From Pseudozobellia thermophila (GTDB lineage: Bacteria > Bacteroidota > Bacteroidia > Flavobacteriales > Flavobacteriaceae), in the NCBI RefSeq assembly GCF_900141855.1, contig NZ_FQYU01000001.1, forward strand, positions 159,402 to 223,401: a stretch of 64,000 bases of DNA, in the 5' to 3' direction. The position numbers and the translations under genes are program-made. How positions within the stretch are numbered: position 1 is the stretch's first letter; each line of letters starts with the position of its first letter. The notes beneath the pieces were generated by a model. The model had not been told where the DNA came from, ran no database searches, and was given only the letters and a program-made list of their open reading frames with translations. Positions 36,441 to 46,258 of the stretch are shown here, piece by piece.

Positions 36441-39170
36441 TCAAAAACTAAAGGCCAGATTCAGAAAATAGGTACGGCCATAGCCATACCAGTATTTGGG
36501 GGCAAAGGAAGGGGTACCGCTCATGTTGTCTTCTTGCAATTGCCCAAAATTTCCATTTCTGGCCTGTTCGTATCCTCCCGTTCTAAAAACGGCATCAAAG
36601 AGGTTGTTGATACTGACGAAAATACTAATGTACTTTCCGTTTTTAAGCCACGATTTGCCTCCGACCAAATTCAACAGGTAAAAATTATCCAAGGATTCTT
36701 GCTTCAATAGTTTTTCTGCGTTTTCGGTTGTAGCCTCGGGAAACGGCCTGCCTGTTTCGGGGTCGAGATAAAAACTGGCCGTCCTCGTAATCGCCGAAAT
36801 GCCCACATGGTTGTCGGCCAAATAATTGGTAGTGGCCCCGACCCACCAATAGTTGGGGTCGCGGTACTCAATGCCCAAGGCATAGGCCTGTTGCGGCCCC
36901 TGTGGCAGCCTATAATCCTTAATTTGGGAAGCCCCGAGGTCAACATTGCCCTCCAAGTTGATCAAATCCTCTTCACGACCCGAGGTATCAAAGTTTATCG
37001 ACAGACTCGGATTGCTGGCATACAGGTATTTGCCGATGGCCGCCACAGCACTTAGTTTGACCGCCGAAGAAGGCCGATATTCCATACCGATTTCCATTCC
37101 CATATGCAGCTTGTCAAGGTCGGTAAGCACTTCCTGTACAAAATCGGAACCAATGCCCGCATCGACAAAAAAGAAGTTAATGTCGGTGGTGTTTTGGAAC
37201 CTCGAGTAGAAACCGCTAATACGGCCGGTGAAATCGGGTAGGCGAAAATTGTAGTTCAGGTCGACCGATGACACGGTTTCGCTTTCCACATCGGGCACCA
37301 CGGCATTGTTTTCCCGTGGGTTGATAAAAACGTTCTGCAATACGGGCGGGCGGTTGAGGAAGGCCCCATGTAAATCGACCCAATGCCTTCCGGAAATTCT
37401 ATAGGTCAGTCCCGATTTAAAACCGTAGTCGTCGAAACCGACTTGGGCGCTTTCTCCCAATGAGTTGGACATAAAACGCTCGTTGCGGAAAAGGCCCTCG
37501 CGCTGGTATTGGGTCGAACTGTACTTGGCGGAGAGGAACGTACTCCACGGACCCGAGCTATACCTGATCTGTCCAAAGCCCTCAAGTTGTGAGGCCCGTA
37601 TAACGTAGTTATAGTTAAAAACCTGCGTTTCCCCTTTGTGCAAGGCCCCGTCTACATCGTTCAAGGTGTAGGAAAACGGGTCGATATCCACATAAGACTC
37701 CGCCCCCAACAAGTCGTTGATCTTGGCATAATTATGGGATGTAAGTTTTCGGTAGGTAAGTCCGAAGTCGAACTGGAACCTTTTCCCCAAATTCGCATTT
37801 CCGATCGTATTCAGGGTCAATTGTTCGTCATCTACCGTATCGTCATAAAGCAAGTAGGCAGCCTCGCCATTGCCGTTGGCCGTATAGACTTTGGCCCAAT
37901 CGATCTGCGGTGCCGCAAGAAAACCCTCTTTTGCCAGGTTGGCGCTCCTAAAGTTGGCCCCTATGGGACTATTGATATAGTAGCTCGGCAAATAGCGATA
38001 ATAAGTCGGGTCGGGATTGGGTGCATTGTAATATCCCAAGCGGCTCTTGGCATGTATGCCAAACTGATAGGCCAAGCCGGTATTGAGGCTGAATTTGGGT
38101 GATTCAAACCTATGATTGAACATAAAAATGGGTTCTTCGATCAATCGTTCCCTTGCATTTCTTATATCTCCATCTTGATGGCCCCAATAAGGATTGTAGC
38201 GTTTACCTGCCAATTCGAAAACCTCTTCGGTAATCGCCGATGAACGCCCTCGCCGGTTGGAAGCAAAAATGCCCGTCAAATTCAGCGAATGCCTCTCGCT
38301 CAACCCGTACTCGATCGCCCCATATAAGCTGTACGCATCGTAAAGCGTACCCTCTATATAACCTTGTTCGGCCCATCTTCGGGAGGCCGACAGGGTATAG
38401 GCCAACCCCTTGTTTTCGGTGCTCGAGTTATGGGTGGCCATCAGACGGCCCGAGTAGGTACGATTTGACACGGAAGCCGATAATCGCGTTCCGGGTCGCA
38501 GGCCCGATGGACGGGTGTCTATATTGGTATTCCCCAGTATACCGCCAAAGGTAAAGTCGGAGGCTGCCAATCCGTTTGAAAACTGCTGGTTACGCGTAAT
38601 ATCGTTAAGTCCGCCCCAATTGTTCCATTGGGGCCTTCCATCGATAAACTTGTTCATGGGAAAACCGTTGATCGAAACCCTTCCGTTGCGCGAGTCATAT
38701 CCCCTCACCCGGAAAAAGGCCTGCCCGAAGTCAAAGGCGGCCCGATTAAGAAAGACATCGCGGGTGGCCTGAAGCAAACCCGACGGATTGGTGTCGGCAC
38801 CGTCATCGACTACCTCGGAATCGGTTAGGGTGATCAAGTTGTCGGCCTGCTCGGTCTGTATATCAGGTTCAAGAACCAAGACGCCCAAATCGACACTCCC
38901 TTCCCCAATGTGCACGGGCAGGCGTTTATCGAGGTAATCCGGAGCCTCTATAAGTAAAACATATTCCCCTTTCCCGCCCACGGTAAGCGTGAAATTTCCT
39001 TCATGGTCAGAAACTGTGGAAATCATCGTGTTTTCCAACGTTATCCTTGCTTGGGCCACAACGCGGTCAGAAGACCTGGTCTTTAAGCTTCCTTGCACCC
39101 TATACGCCTCTTGGCCCAACACCGTTTCATACCACAAAAGCATTGAAACAATGATCGTCAATAATCGCAT
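36441..39170 (-). CDS. TonB-dependent receptor of the lamin-tail/nuclease locus
   Basis: The 909-residue receptor has a signal peptide (MRLLTIIVSMLLWYETVLGQ) and a carboxypeptidase-like domain (VQGSLKTRSSDRVVAQARITL, DHEGNFTL). Then come the plug (DVFLNRAAFDFGQAFFRVRGYDSRNGRVSINGFPMNKF) and a long barrel ending YFLNLAFSF. The plug region GRPQWNNWGGLND resembles that of the receptor at 41563. I use the ATG at 39170; a TTG two codons earlier is possible. It is the first gene of a pair with the DUF5689/lamin-tail lipoprotein, and divergent from the exported nuclease. It would import the product bound or cut at the surface. Confidence 0.92.
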   Translation of the reverse strand: MRLLTIIVSMLLWYETVLGQEAYRVQGSLKTRSSDRVVAQARITLENTMISTVSDHEGNFTLTVGGKGEYVLLIEAPDYLDKRLPVHIGEGSVDLGVLVLEPDIQTEQADNLITLTDSEVVDDGADTNPSGLLQATRDVFLNRAAFDFGQAFFRVRGYDSRNGRVSINGFPMNKFIDGRPQWNNWGGLNDITRNQQFSNGLAASDFTFGGILGNTNIDTRPSGLRPGTRLSASVSNRTYSGRLMATHNSSTENKGLAYTLSASRRWAEQGYIEGTLYDAYSLYGAIEYGLSERHSLNLTGIFASNRRGRSSAITEEVFELAGKRYNPYWGHQDGDIRNARERLIEEPIFMFNHRFESPKFSLNTGLAYQFGIHAKSRLGYYNAPNPDPTYYRYLPSYYINSPIGANFRSANLAKEGFLAAPQIDWAKVYTANGNGEAAYLLYDDTVDDEQLTLNTIGNANLGKRFQFDFGLTYRKLTSHNYAKINDLLGAESYVDIDPFSYTLNDVDGALHKGETQVFNYNYVIRASQLEGFGQIRYSSGPWSTFLSAKYSSTQYQREGLFRNERFMSNSLGESAQVGFDDYGFKSGLTYRISGRHWVDLHGAFLNRPPVLQNVFINPRENNAVVPDVESETVSSVDLNYNFRLPDFTGRISGFYSRFQNTTDINFFFVDAGIGSDFVQEVLTDLDKLHMGMEIGMEYRPSSAVKLSAVAAIGKYLYASNPSLSINFDTSGREEDLINLEGNVDLGASQIKDYRLPQGPQQAYALGIEYRDPNYWWVGATTNYLADNHVGISAITRTASFYLDPETGRPFPEATTENAEKLLKQESLDNFYLLNLVGGKSWLKNGKYISIFVSINNLFDAVFRTGGYEQARNGNFGQLQEDNMSGTPSFAPKYWYGYGRTYFLNLAFSF

Positions 39171-39286
39171 GAACAAAGTTTAATGGTCGGTGATTGTCAA
39201 CAATTTATCGAAAACGCACAAAACCCAATATAAAATCCCTACAAAATTCACTGTTTTTTCGTTAATTGGCACATATACCTGATATC

Positions 39287-40354
39287 ATGGGCTTTAGGTT
39301 GGCACTAATCCTCTTTTTTTGGGTATTCTTTTCAAATGCCCAAGAGCATAAACTGTATCGAATTCGCACCATAGCTTTCTACAACGTTGAAAACCTGTTC
39401 GATACAAGGAACGATTCGCTGATTTTCGACGATGAGCGCACTCCCGAAGGAAAATACCATTGGACCATGGAGCGCTACCGGAGAAAATTGGACCATATCA
39501 GCAGGGTACTTTCCGAAATTGGGTCGGAAACCGCGAAAACCTCGCCAGACATCATCGGTATCTGTGAAGTCGAAAACCTATCGGTAATCGAAGACCTGGT
39601 CGACCATCCGAATCTCCGGTCAAAGGGTTATGGAATCGTCCATTACGATTCGCCCGATGAGCGGGGCATAGACGTTGCCCTTCTCTATAAAAAATCGGTT
39701 TTTATCCCCAATTCATACGCCAGTCATAGACTATTGCTGTTCGATGACGACGATGAGCGAAATTATACACGCGACCAATTGGTAGTGGGCGGAAGGTTGG
39801 ACAACGAGCAATTCTACTTTGTTGTCAATCATTGGCCATCTCGAAGTGGCGGCGAAGCACGGAGCAGACCCTACCGTATGGCCGCTGCAAAACTGAACAA
39901 GCGCATCGTCGATTCCATTCAAGGGCTCCATCCGGACGCCCGGATAATCAGTATGGGCGATTTTAACGACGACCCTATCAGCGCGAGCTTTAAAAAAATT
40001 CTAAAGACAAAGGGAAGAAAGGGCCAATTGGAAGGAAACGACCTGTACAACCCTATGGAAAAGCTATATAGAAAGGGAATAGGCTCATTGGCCTACCGCG
40101 ATAACTGGAACCTCTTCGACCAGATATATTTTACAGAAGCGCTGATAGGCGATTCCGGTGACACCTATCGGTTTTGGAAGGCCGGGGTATTCAACCCGCC
40201 CTATCTGGTTACCCCAAAAGGCAGGTACAAGGGTTACCCGTTCCGAACCTATGCCGGCGGCAGTTACAGCGGTGGGTATTCCGACCATTTTCCCGTATAT
40301 ATCTATTTGATCAGGGAGGAGGCACAAAAAACCCCTCTAAAAGAGGGGCATTGA
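39287..40354 (+). CDS. Exported endonuclease/exonuclease/phosphatase (EEP) family protein
   Basis: The 355-residue protein has a signal peptide (MGFRLALILFFWVFFSNAQ) and a complete EEP active site: FYNVENLFD, IIGICEVEN (metal Glu), DERGIDVALLYK, FVVNHWPSRSGG (catalytic His), ISMGDFNDDP and YSDHFPVYIY. The family cleaves phosphodiesters; this sequence looks like the branch of secreted nucleases rather than exonuclease III. It is divergent from the TonB receptor/lamin-tail pair across 116 bp. I infer extracellular or periplasmic DNA/RNA cleavage. The last codons overlap a terminator that serves the opposite strand. Confidence 0.88.
   Translation: MGFRLALILFFWVFFSNAQEHKLYRIRTIAFYNVENLFDTRNDSLIFDDERTPEGKYHWTMERYRRKLDHISRVLSEIGSETAKTSPDIIGICEVENLSVIEDLVDHPNLRSKGYGIVHYDSPDERGIDVALLYKKSVFIPNSYASHRLLLFDDDDERNYTRDQLVVGGRLDNEQFYFVVNHWPSRSGGEARSRPYRMAAAKLNKRIVDSIQGLHPDARIISMGDFNDDPISASFKKILKTKGRKGQLEGNDLYNPMEKLYRKGIGSLAYRDNWNLFDQIYFTEALIGDSGDTYRFWKAGVFNPPYLVTPKGRYKGYPFRTYAGGSYSGGYSDHFPVYIYLIREEAQKTPLKEGH
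40326..40348 (-). terminator. Terminator of the DUF1080 gene, inside the end of the EEP gene
   Basis: CCCCTC / GAGGGG with a 5-nt loop is followed on the minus strand by six Ts. It lies within the last codons of the plus-strand EEP gene, so it doubles as coding sequence. Confidence 0.8.
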
Positions 40355-40374
40355 CATTGTTGTGAATATTGTTT

Positions 40375-40962
40375 CTAAAGTTCGGTAAGTTTGATGTTGC
40401 GCCACTTCACCTTAATACCGCCCCCGTCGTGGATCTGTAGGGCGATGGAACCTTCGCCAGCCCCAATTTTTTCATCCTTGAGGGCAATCATTTTCGTGCC
40501 ATTGAGCCATGAGGTAATCTTATCGCCCTTTACACGTATTTTCATGGTATTCCACTCTCCCATTTTAAGGGCCTTGTCTTTGGCGGGCTTGGGTTTGATC
40601 AACCATCCCCTACCGTAGGATTCGTACACCCCGCCCGTATCGTGCCCCGGGGGCGCCACTTCAACCTGCCATCCACTAATTTTCGTACCCTCTATGGTAG
40701 AGCGGATAAAGACCCCACTGTTGCCATTGGCCTCTTGTTTAAATTCGAGGGAAAGCTCAAAATCTTTGTAAAACTTGTCCGTTGCCAAATAGCCATAGCC
40801 CTTGTCAGGGCCACTTTCGCAGATAAGCAGGCCATCTTCAACGTACCATTTTTCGGTGCCGTAGATGGTCCATCCGTTCAAATCCTTTCCGTTAAATAGT
40901 TCTTGCTGCCCAAAGGTCAAGGCGGTGGCCAGAACAGCGGTCAAAAAACATAATTTCTTCAT
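40375..40962 (-). CDS. DUF1080 (3-keto-disaccharide hydrolase) family protein
   Basis: The 195-residue exported protein has a signal peptide (MKKLCFLTAVLATALTFGQ) and a concanavalin-like beta-sandwich typical of DUF1080: ELFNGKDLNGWTIYGTEKWYVEDG, FELSLEFKQEANGNSGVFIRS, GGVYESYGRGWL, EWNTMKIRVKGDKITSWLNG. Members are periplasmic glycoside-binding or 3-keto-glycoside-cleaving proteins. The substrate here is unknown. I use the ATG at 40962 for the signal peptide. The four-helix membrane protein gene lies 67 nt upstream on the same strand. Confidence 0.9.
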   Translation of the reverse strand: MKKLCFLTAVLATALTFGQQELFNGKDLNGWTIYGTEKWYVEDGLLICESGPDKGYGYLATDKFYKDFELSLEFKQEANGNSGVFIRSTIEGTKISGWQVEVAPPGHDTGGVYESYGRGWLIKPKPAKDKALKMGEWNTMKIRVKGDKITSWLNGTKMIALKDEKIGAGEGSIALQIHDGGGIKVKWRNIKLTEL

Positions 40963-41029
40963 TGGTGTTGTTTGGTTATAGTTAGAATTCGGTTTGTTCT
41001 TTATCGACAAAAGACCACTCAAAAGGTTT

Positions 41030-41470
41030 TTAGTTGAACCACTGGCCCCAAGGTATGCGGCTTAGGATCAATACCAGGCCAAGGCCATAAAAAATGGCGA
41101 TGCTCTTGAACTTCTTGTTTCCTTCCATAAACTTTTTGTGCCTTGACCAGCCGATGGTGATCAGTATTATGGCAATAATGTTTATGAAGGGGTGTTCCAA
41201 GGCCAACAAACGCGACGCGGAGTTGAGCCCGCCCATGCCCAAGGTCTGTATGGCGTTCAAGCCGCTTGGTGACACGAAATAAAGTATCAGCCCCACCAAA
41301 AGCTGGATATGGCTTAGGATAAGCGCAAACAAGCTTAGCCTTAGGTCTTTTTGCATGGTGAACATTTTGTTGCCCTGCCAGCCCATTAGGGCATTCGCCA
41401 CGGCCAGAAAGAGCAGGGCCAGAACGATATAGGCCAAGTAAGAATGAAGAACCTGAATGATCTCGTACAT
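41030..41470 (-). CDS. Four-helix integral membrane protein, function unknown
   Basis: The 146-residue protein has four predicted membrane helices (about residues 8-30, 45-66, 92-110 and 122-140). Histidines lie in or near helices (VLHSYLAYI, ILSHIQLLVG, LALEHPFIN, SRHKKFM), which could bind haem as in small cytochrome-b-like proteins; this is speculation. Similar Bacteroidota proteins are often left as hypothetical. It is transcribed just ahead of the DUF1080 gene. Confidence 0.78.
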   Translation of the reverse strand: MYEIIQVLHSYLAYIVLALLFLAVANALMGWQGNKMFTMQKDLRLSLFALILSHIQLLVGLILYFVSPSGLNAIQTLGMGGLNSASRLLALEHPFINIIAIILITIGWSRHKKFMEGNKKFKSIAIFYGLGLVLILSRIPWGQWFN

Positions 41471-41512
41471 AGTATGGATTTTGAAACCCTAAATGTACAG
41501 ATTTTTGAGCAT

Positions 41513-41540
41513 AAAAAAACCCCGCAATGTGCGGGGTTTT
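41513..41540. terminator. Terminator of the TonB receptor at 41563
   Basis: CCCCGC / GCGGGG with a 5-nt loop has A runs on the left and T runs on the right, so it works on the minus strand after the receptor stop and possibly both ways. Confidence 0.9.
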
Positions 41541-41562
41541 AAACTATATCTATAATGCGCGG

Positions 41563-44370
41563 TTAGAATCTGTAACGCAGACCAAAGTTCCAGGTTCTTC
41601 CGAAACCCCAAAACACTCTGTTCGAAGTGTTAACACCATTCCATGTGTCATCCCCTGCCTCTGCTTCAACATTGGTTTCCGACTCTGAAATATAAATTTC
41701 GTCAAACACGTTGTTTACGTTCAACCTAAGGTTAAGGTATTTTGTTTTTTCCTTACCAAGTGGCATTCTGTAAGATATCCCCGCATCGATTAAGTCGTAA
41801 GAGGGTAATTTCAATTGGAAATCACCTCCATCAGGTTCTCCGTCGCTGTTTTCATCCTGGAACTTAAATATATCATCATCATCAAGCAAACTCGAATAAA
41901 GGTTACCAGCATGGTACCAACTTGCATCGATGAAAAGATTTTCGACGGGCTCTACGGTAGCCCCCAATCTCATGGTAGTCTGAGCAGCATCACTTACCTT
42001 AACACCATCTAAAATAAACTCGGCTTCCCCGACAATATTCTGACCATCGTCATAAACAGTTCCGGTTGGGTTGCCGGAATATTGCCAGTCACCTATAGAC
42101 AACATTCCATTAAAAGTTAAGAAATCGTTTGGTCTGGCCGTAAAGTCAACCTCAACCCCCATATGCACCTGTTCTATACCATCGTAATTGGCGGTACCTT
42201 CGAAAAGCAGATTGCCTGATGTGTCAGTAATATCGACACCGTTTGTCAAATACCTATCTTCCCAAGATGTCCTATAAACGTTGACATTGGCACTAAAATA
42301 CTGGCTTCTAAAACCATACCCTACTTCCAATCCTAGAATTTTCTCGTTCTGATGATCTTCATTGATATCATTAACGTAGTTCAAGAATATTCCATCAAAT
42401 ATAGGTTGCTTAGAATAGTATCCAGCGTTTCCAAACACATTGTGCTTTTCATCAATGTTGTAGTTTAAACCACCTTTGATGTTACCTCCGATAATATTTA
42501 CCCAATCCGATTTTTGCTCCGGATCGGAATCCAAGTAGTTAAAGTAATCGATTCGTTGGAATCCTTGGTTGGAGAAGCCTCCTTGCATAAAGGCAGAAAT
42601 CTTGTCGTTGGTGTATTCCACTTGGGCAAAACCACCAAGCCAATTTACCTTACCGTCGTTGTAATAATCGATTTTCGTTTCGTCGTCAACACTCTTGAAC
42701 ACATTCCAAATGTTTCCGATGGTCGGAGCGTAGGTCTCCGTAGTAAAATTATAAGTATTATTGATGTCGTCATTGTCTACATAAACATCGGCACCCATAA
42801 GGTCTACCAATCTTCTGTAGTGGATACCTTTATACATTCTGGCATCCACACCTACGTCAAAGGCCCAATTATCGTTAACATCGTTATGAAAGTTGATAAT
42901 GGTCCCGTACCAGTTATGGGAGTTCATGGAAGAACGTTGAGAGATGCCGTTTTCAGAACTAAAAATATGATCTCCATCGTCTTCAAACCCATAGCTATAT
43001 TGCCCACCGTTAACATACATCCCCTGATATGCGGGATCGCCGCCACCGGTATAACCTGTTCTTTGATCTCCGAATGCAGGAATATTGACTCCTCGGTTCC
43101 AAGCAACAATATCGTCAAAACGAACATGTCCGTTAGCATCTTTAAATTGTCCGTAATAAGAAGGCCCTCCATTTATTCTACCTATTGAACCTATTGAACC
43201 ACCCCTACCGAGCGATGCATATACCACGGATGACAACTTGGATTTATCTGAAATTGTCCAATCCCAGTTGATCATTGCCTTTGGTTTATGGTAGAAGTTT
43301 CCTGAGAAGGTGTCCTCTTTACCATTTCTATAACCAAAGTCTGAATTATAGCGAATATTCGGATCTACACCATTATCCCCATACGCAATATAATTACTGA
43401 TAGATTCAGCATAACCTCTTTGGAAATGTTGTTGGGGTGCACCGGTTACCATAAATTGAAAATCGTGCTTATCATTAGGTCTATACCCAATGGCCAAAAA
43501 GTAATTGTATGCCTCGAATGGAGTTCCTTGAACATAACCATCACCAGCGGTACGACCAAGCATGGCACTTACAGAAAGTCCGTTTTCCATTAGCCCAGTG
43601 TTATAAGAAACCGTCGTCTTCAAATAATCATTGTTACCAACAGTGGCAGCAACCGCACCGCCTTCCTTATTATCTGCAGCTTTGGTAATAATGTTAATGG
43701 TACCCCCTACAGAAGAGATGGCCAATTTGGAAGAACCAAGCCCCCTTTGAACCTGCATGGCCGAAGTTACATCGGAAAGACCTGCCCAGTTACTCCAGTA
43801 TACCCATCCGTTCTCCATATCGTTTACGGGAACACCATTAATCATTACCGCAGTGTTCCTTTGATCAAAACCACGAACATTAATCCTAGAATCACCGAAA
43901 CCACCGCCTTGTTTTGTTACATAGATAGAAGGTGTCGACTTTAAAATTTCCGGAAATTCCTGAGAACCAAGTTTCTCGGCAATTTCCGATGCCCTAATCG
44001 TTGAAACGGCAACGGGGGTTTCCCTGTCTTTTGCAATATCCATTACCCCGGTAACCACAACTTCACTTAACTGTTCCGCATCCTCTTCCAGAGTAATTGT
44101 ACCTACACTACCAGCACTGTTAAAAGTAACTTTCTTAGAGATGTAACCCATATATGAAATCACGAGTGTTCCTTTGGAACTAGGTGCCTCGATGGTGAAA
44201 TTACCATCAAAATCAGTTGATGCGCCCACTGTAGTGCCCTGGACGACCACACTTGCTCCCGGGAGGGGTTCGTTCAATTCGCCGTCTACGACGGTTCCTG
44301 TAATCGTGCTTTGCGAAAATGCTACGGCCACCGAAAAAATGGCGACCACCGTGAAATAAATTTTTCTCAT
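41563..44370 (-). CDS. TonB-dependent receptor with carboxypeptidase-like N-domain
   Basis: The 935-residue receptor has a signal peptide (MRKIYFTVVAIFSVAVAFSQ), a carboxypeptidase-like domain (ITGTVVDGELNEPLPGASVVVQG, DFDGNFTIEAP) and the hinge EDAEQLSEVVVTG. The plug includes EILKSTPSIYVTKQGGGFGDSRINVRGFDQRN, GWVYWSNWAGLSDV and RGLGSSKLAISSVGGTINI. The barrel ends TWNFGLRYRF. There is no SusD gene beside it. The codons are noticeably more AT-rich than its neighbours and the leader is long, both consistent with high or regulated expression or a different history. Ligand unknown. Confidence 0.94.
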   Translation of the reverse strand: MRKIYFTVVAIFSVAVAFSQSTITGTVVDGELNEPLPGASVVVQGTTVGASTDFDGNFTIEAPSSKGTLVISYMGYISKKVTFNSAGSVGTITLEEDAEQLSEVVVTGVMDIAKDRETPVAVSTIRASEIAEKLGSQEFPEILKSTPSIYVTKQGGGFGDSRINVRGFDQRNTAVMINGVPVNDMENGWVYWSNWAGLSDVTSAMQVQRGLGSSKLAISSVGGTINIITKAADNKEGGAVAATVGNNDYLKTTVSYNTGLMENGLSVSAMLGRTAGDGYVQGTPFEAYNYFLAIGYRPNDKHDFQFMVTGAPQQHFQRGYAESISNYIAYGDNGVDPNIRYNSDFGYRNGKEDTFSGNFYHKPKAMINWDWTISDKSKLSSVVYASLGRGGSIGSIGRINGGPSYYGQFKDANGHVRFDDIVAWNRGVNIPAFGDQRTGYTGGGDPAYQGMYVNGGQYSYGFEDDGDHIFSSENGISQRSSMNSHNWYGTIINFHNDVNDNWAFDVGVDARMYKGIHYRRLVDLMGADVYVDNDDINNTYNFTTETYAPTIGNIWNVFKSVDDETKIDYYNDGKVNWLGGFAQVEYTNDKISAFMQGGFSNQGFQRIDYFNYLDSDPEQKSDWVNIIGGNIKGGLNYNIDEKHNVFGNAGYYSKQPIFDGIFLNYVNDINEDHQNEKILGLEVGYGFRSQYFSANVNVYRTSWEDRYLTNGVDITDTSGNLLFEGTANYDGIEQVHMGVEVDFTARPNDFLTFNGMLSIGDWQYSGNPTGTVYDDGQNIVGEAEFILDGVKVSDAAQTTMRLGATVEPVENLFIDASWYHAGNLYSSLLDDDDIFKFQDENSDGEPDGGDFQLKLPSYDLIDAGISYRMPLGKEKTKYLNLRLNVNNVFDEIYISESETNVEAEAGDDTWNGVNTSNRVFWGFGRTWNFGLRYRF

Positions 44371-44459
44371 TTGTTTGTGTTTGTTAGTCTTCAATACTGC
44401 CTGCAAAAGTGCTCTATTTTACACTTATGAACATTAACAGAACGTTAAATTAATTCACA

Positions 44460-44467
44460 CAAATTTA
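44460..44467 (-). promoter_or_regulatory. Probable -7 box for the TonB receptor at 41563
   Basis: Minus-strand TAAATTTG matches TAnnTTTG and lies 89 nt before the ATG. A TTG is present upstream, but at a short 14-bp spacing. A long AT-rich leader would result. Confidence 0.4.
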
Positions 44468-44542
44468 ACAAGAAAGAAAGACAAAGCACCTTGATGTGCA
44501 ATAAGTTAGCATCATTAACACGAGAAATAAGGAATCGTCAAC

Positions 44543-46180
44543 TCAATCCTTAAAAGATTGCAAAAGTCGAAGCGTCGAACCATCATGATCACCAATTTTA
44601 GAACCTTGGATATCCTTGAGAATATTCCCGGCCAATTGCTTGCCCAGCTCTACGCCCCACTGGTCGTAACTAAAAATATTCCAAATGACGCCCTGTACGA
44701 AGATCTTATGTTCGTAAAGGGCGATCAAACTGCCCAGGCTCCTTGGGGTAAGCTTGTCAATTAAAATGGTGTTGGTGGGCTTATTGCCTTCAAAGACCTT
44801 AAAAGGCACCAGTTTGTCCATGGCCGCTTCTTCCATTCCCTTGGCTTTCAACTCACTTCGCACCTCGTCTGGGGTCTTTCCGTTCATCAAGGCCTCGGTC
44901 TGGGCAAAGAAATTGGCCATAAGCTTGTTATGGTGATCCGTATCGCCGTGCAACGCATGTTTGAACCCTATGAAATCGGCGGGGATGATTTTGGTGCCCT
45001 GGTGGATCAATTGAAAAAATGCGTGCTGCGAATTGGTACCTGGCTCTCCCCAAATAATGGTGCCCGTCTGATAACCGACCCTATTTCCGTTGCGATCGAC
45101 ACTTTTGCCATTGCTCTCCATTATGCCTTGTTGCAGATATGCCGAAAACCTACTTAGGTATTGGGTGTACGGAATTATCGCTTCCGTTTCCGCGCCGTAA
45201 AAATTGTTGTACCAAACGCTGATCAGGGCCAATACCACGGGAATATTCCCTTTAAAATCGGCCGTCTTAAAATGTTCGTCCATTTCGTTGGCCCCGCTCA
45301 AGAGTGCGTCGAAGTTTTCAAAGCCCACCGCCAGGGCGATCGACAGCCCCACGGCACTCCATAGCGAAAAACGACCCCCTACCCAGTCCCACATCGGAAA
45401 AACGTTCTCGGCATCGATGCCGAACTCGGCAATGGCCTGGGTATTGGTCGAGACTGCCGCAAAATGCTTGGCTATATCCTTTTGGGTCGCATGGCCAAGG
45501 AACCATTTTTTTATGGTCGTTGCATTGCTTAGGGTTTCTTGGGTGGTAAAGGTTTTCGACACGACGACAAAAAGCGTTGTTTCGGGATCCAAGTCTTTCA
45601 AGACCTCGTGGACATGGTCTCCGTCCACATTGCTCACGAAGTGCACCTTTAAATGGTTCTTATAGAACTTCAGGGCTTCGGTAACCATGGCCGGCCCCAG
45701 ATCCGAACCCCCGATACCGATGTTCACCACATCGGTAAACGCCTTGCCGGTAAAGCCTTTTCGCGTACCGTTGACGACACTGTCGGCAAAGGTTTTGATA
45801 TGCTCCTTTACCTTAAAGACCTCAGGAACGACATTTACCCCGTCTACGAGTACCGCATCCGTTTTTTTGGCCCTTAAGGCCGTGTGGAGTACTGCACGGT
45901 TTTCGGTCTGGTTGATATGTTCCCCCGAAAACTGCTTAGAAATCGCATCGCCCAACTTGACCTCTTCCGCCAATTCGAAAAGCAGCTCCAAGGTTTCTTT
46001 TGATATTCGGTTCTTGGAAAAATCGACCAAAAAGTCGTTCCATTGCAAGGAAAGGTCCTCGGCCCGGGTCTCATTGCCCGCGAAGAGTTCCTTTAGGTGA
46101 AGTTCTTTGGTCGCCTTGTAATTGTCCGAAAGTTTCCCCCAAACCGACAAAGTGGTGGGGTCAATGTTATATAAAGCCAT
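44543..46180 (-). CDS. pgi: Glucose-6-phosphate isomerase
   Basis: The 545-residue enzyme interconverts glucose-6-phosphate and fructose-6-phosphate in glycolysis and gluconeogenesis. Family stretches are [72 protein letters not shown] and the C-terminal [14 protein letters not shown]. Length is normal. It is the last minus-strand gene after the M23 peptidase (78-nt gap). A sequence just before the ATG (AACAACCC on the mRNA) can pair with GGGTTGTT about 50 nt upstream, a possible weak leader structure. Confidence 0.98.
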   Translation of the reverse strand: MALYNIDPTTLSVWGKLSDNYKATKELHLKELFAGNETRAEDLSLQWNDFLVDFSKNRISKETLELLFELAEEVKLGDAISKQFSGEHINQTENRAVLHTALRAKKTDAVLVDGVNVVPEVFKVKEHIKTFADSVVNGTRKGFTGKAFTDVVNIGIGGSDLGPAMVTEALKFYKNHLKVHFVSNVDGDHVHEVLKDLDPETTLFVVVSKTFTTQETLSNATTIKKWFLGHATQKDIAKHFAAVSTNTQAIAEFGIDAENVFPMWDWVGGRFSLWSAVGLSIALAVGFENFDALLSGANEMDEHFKTADFKGNIPVVLALISVWYNNFYGAETEAIIPYTQYLSRFSAYLQQGIMESNGKSVDRNGNRVGYQTGTIIWGEPGTNSQHAFFQLIHQGTKIIPADFIGFKHALHGDTDHHNKLMANFFAQTEALMNGKTPDEVRSELKAKGMEEAAMDKLVPFKVFEGNKPTNTILIDKLTPRSLGSLIALYEHKIFVQGVIWNIFSYDQWGVELGKQLAGNILKDIQGSKIGDHDGSTLRLLQSFKD

Positions 46181-46258
46181 GCTGGGTTGTTTTAAGAAAT
46201 TAGTAGATGGCGGCTAAATTAAGCCATACGACCACTAATAACAACCCAAAAGGCCCGA

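Noticed and set aside
42514-43188. 224-codon plus-strand open frame
   Set aside because: Antisense shadow of the TonB receptor at 41563-44370.
46184-46247. Inverted repeat GGGTTGTT / AACAACCC upstream of pgi
   Set aside because: Only 8 bp with a ~48-nt loop; too weak to claim as a regulatory structure on its own.
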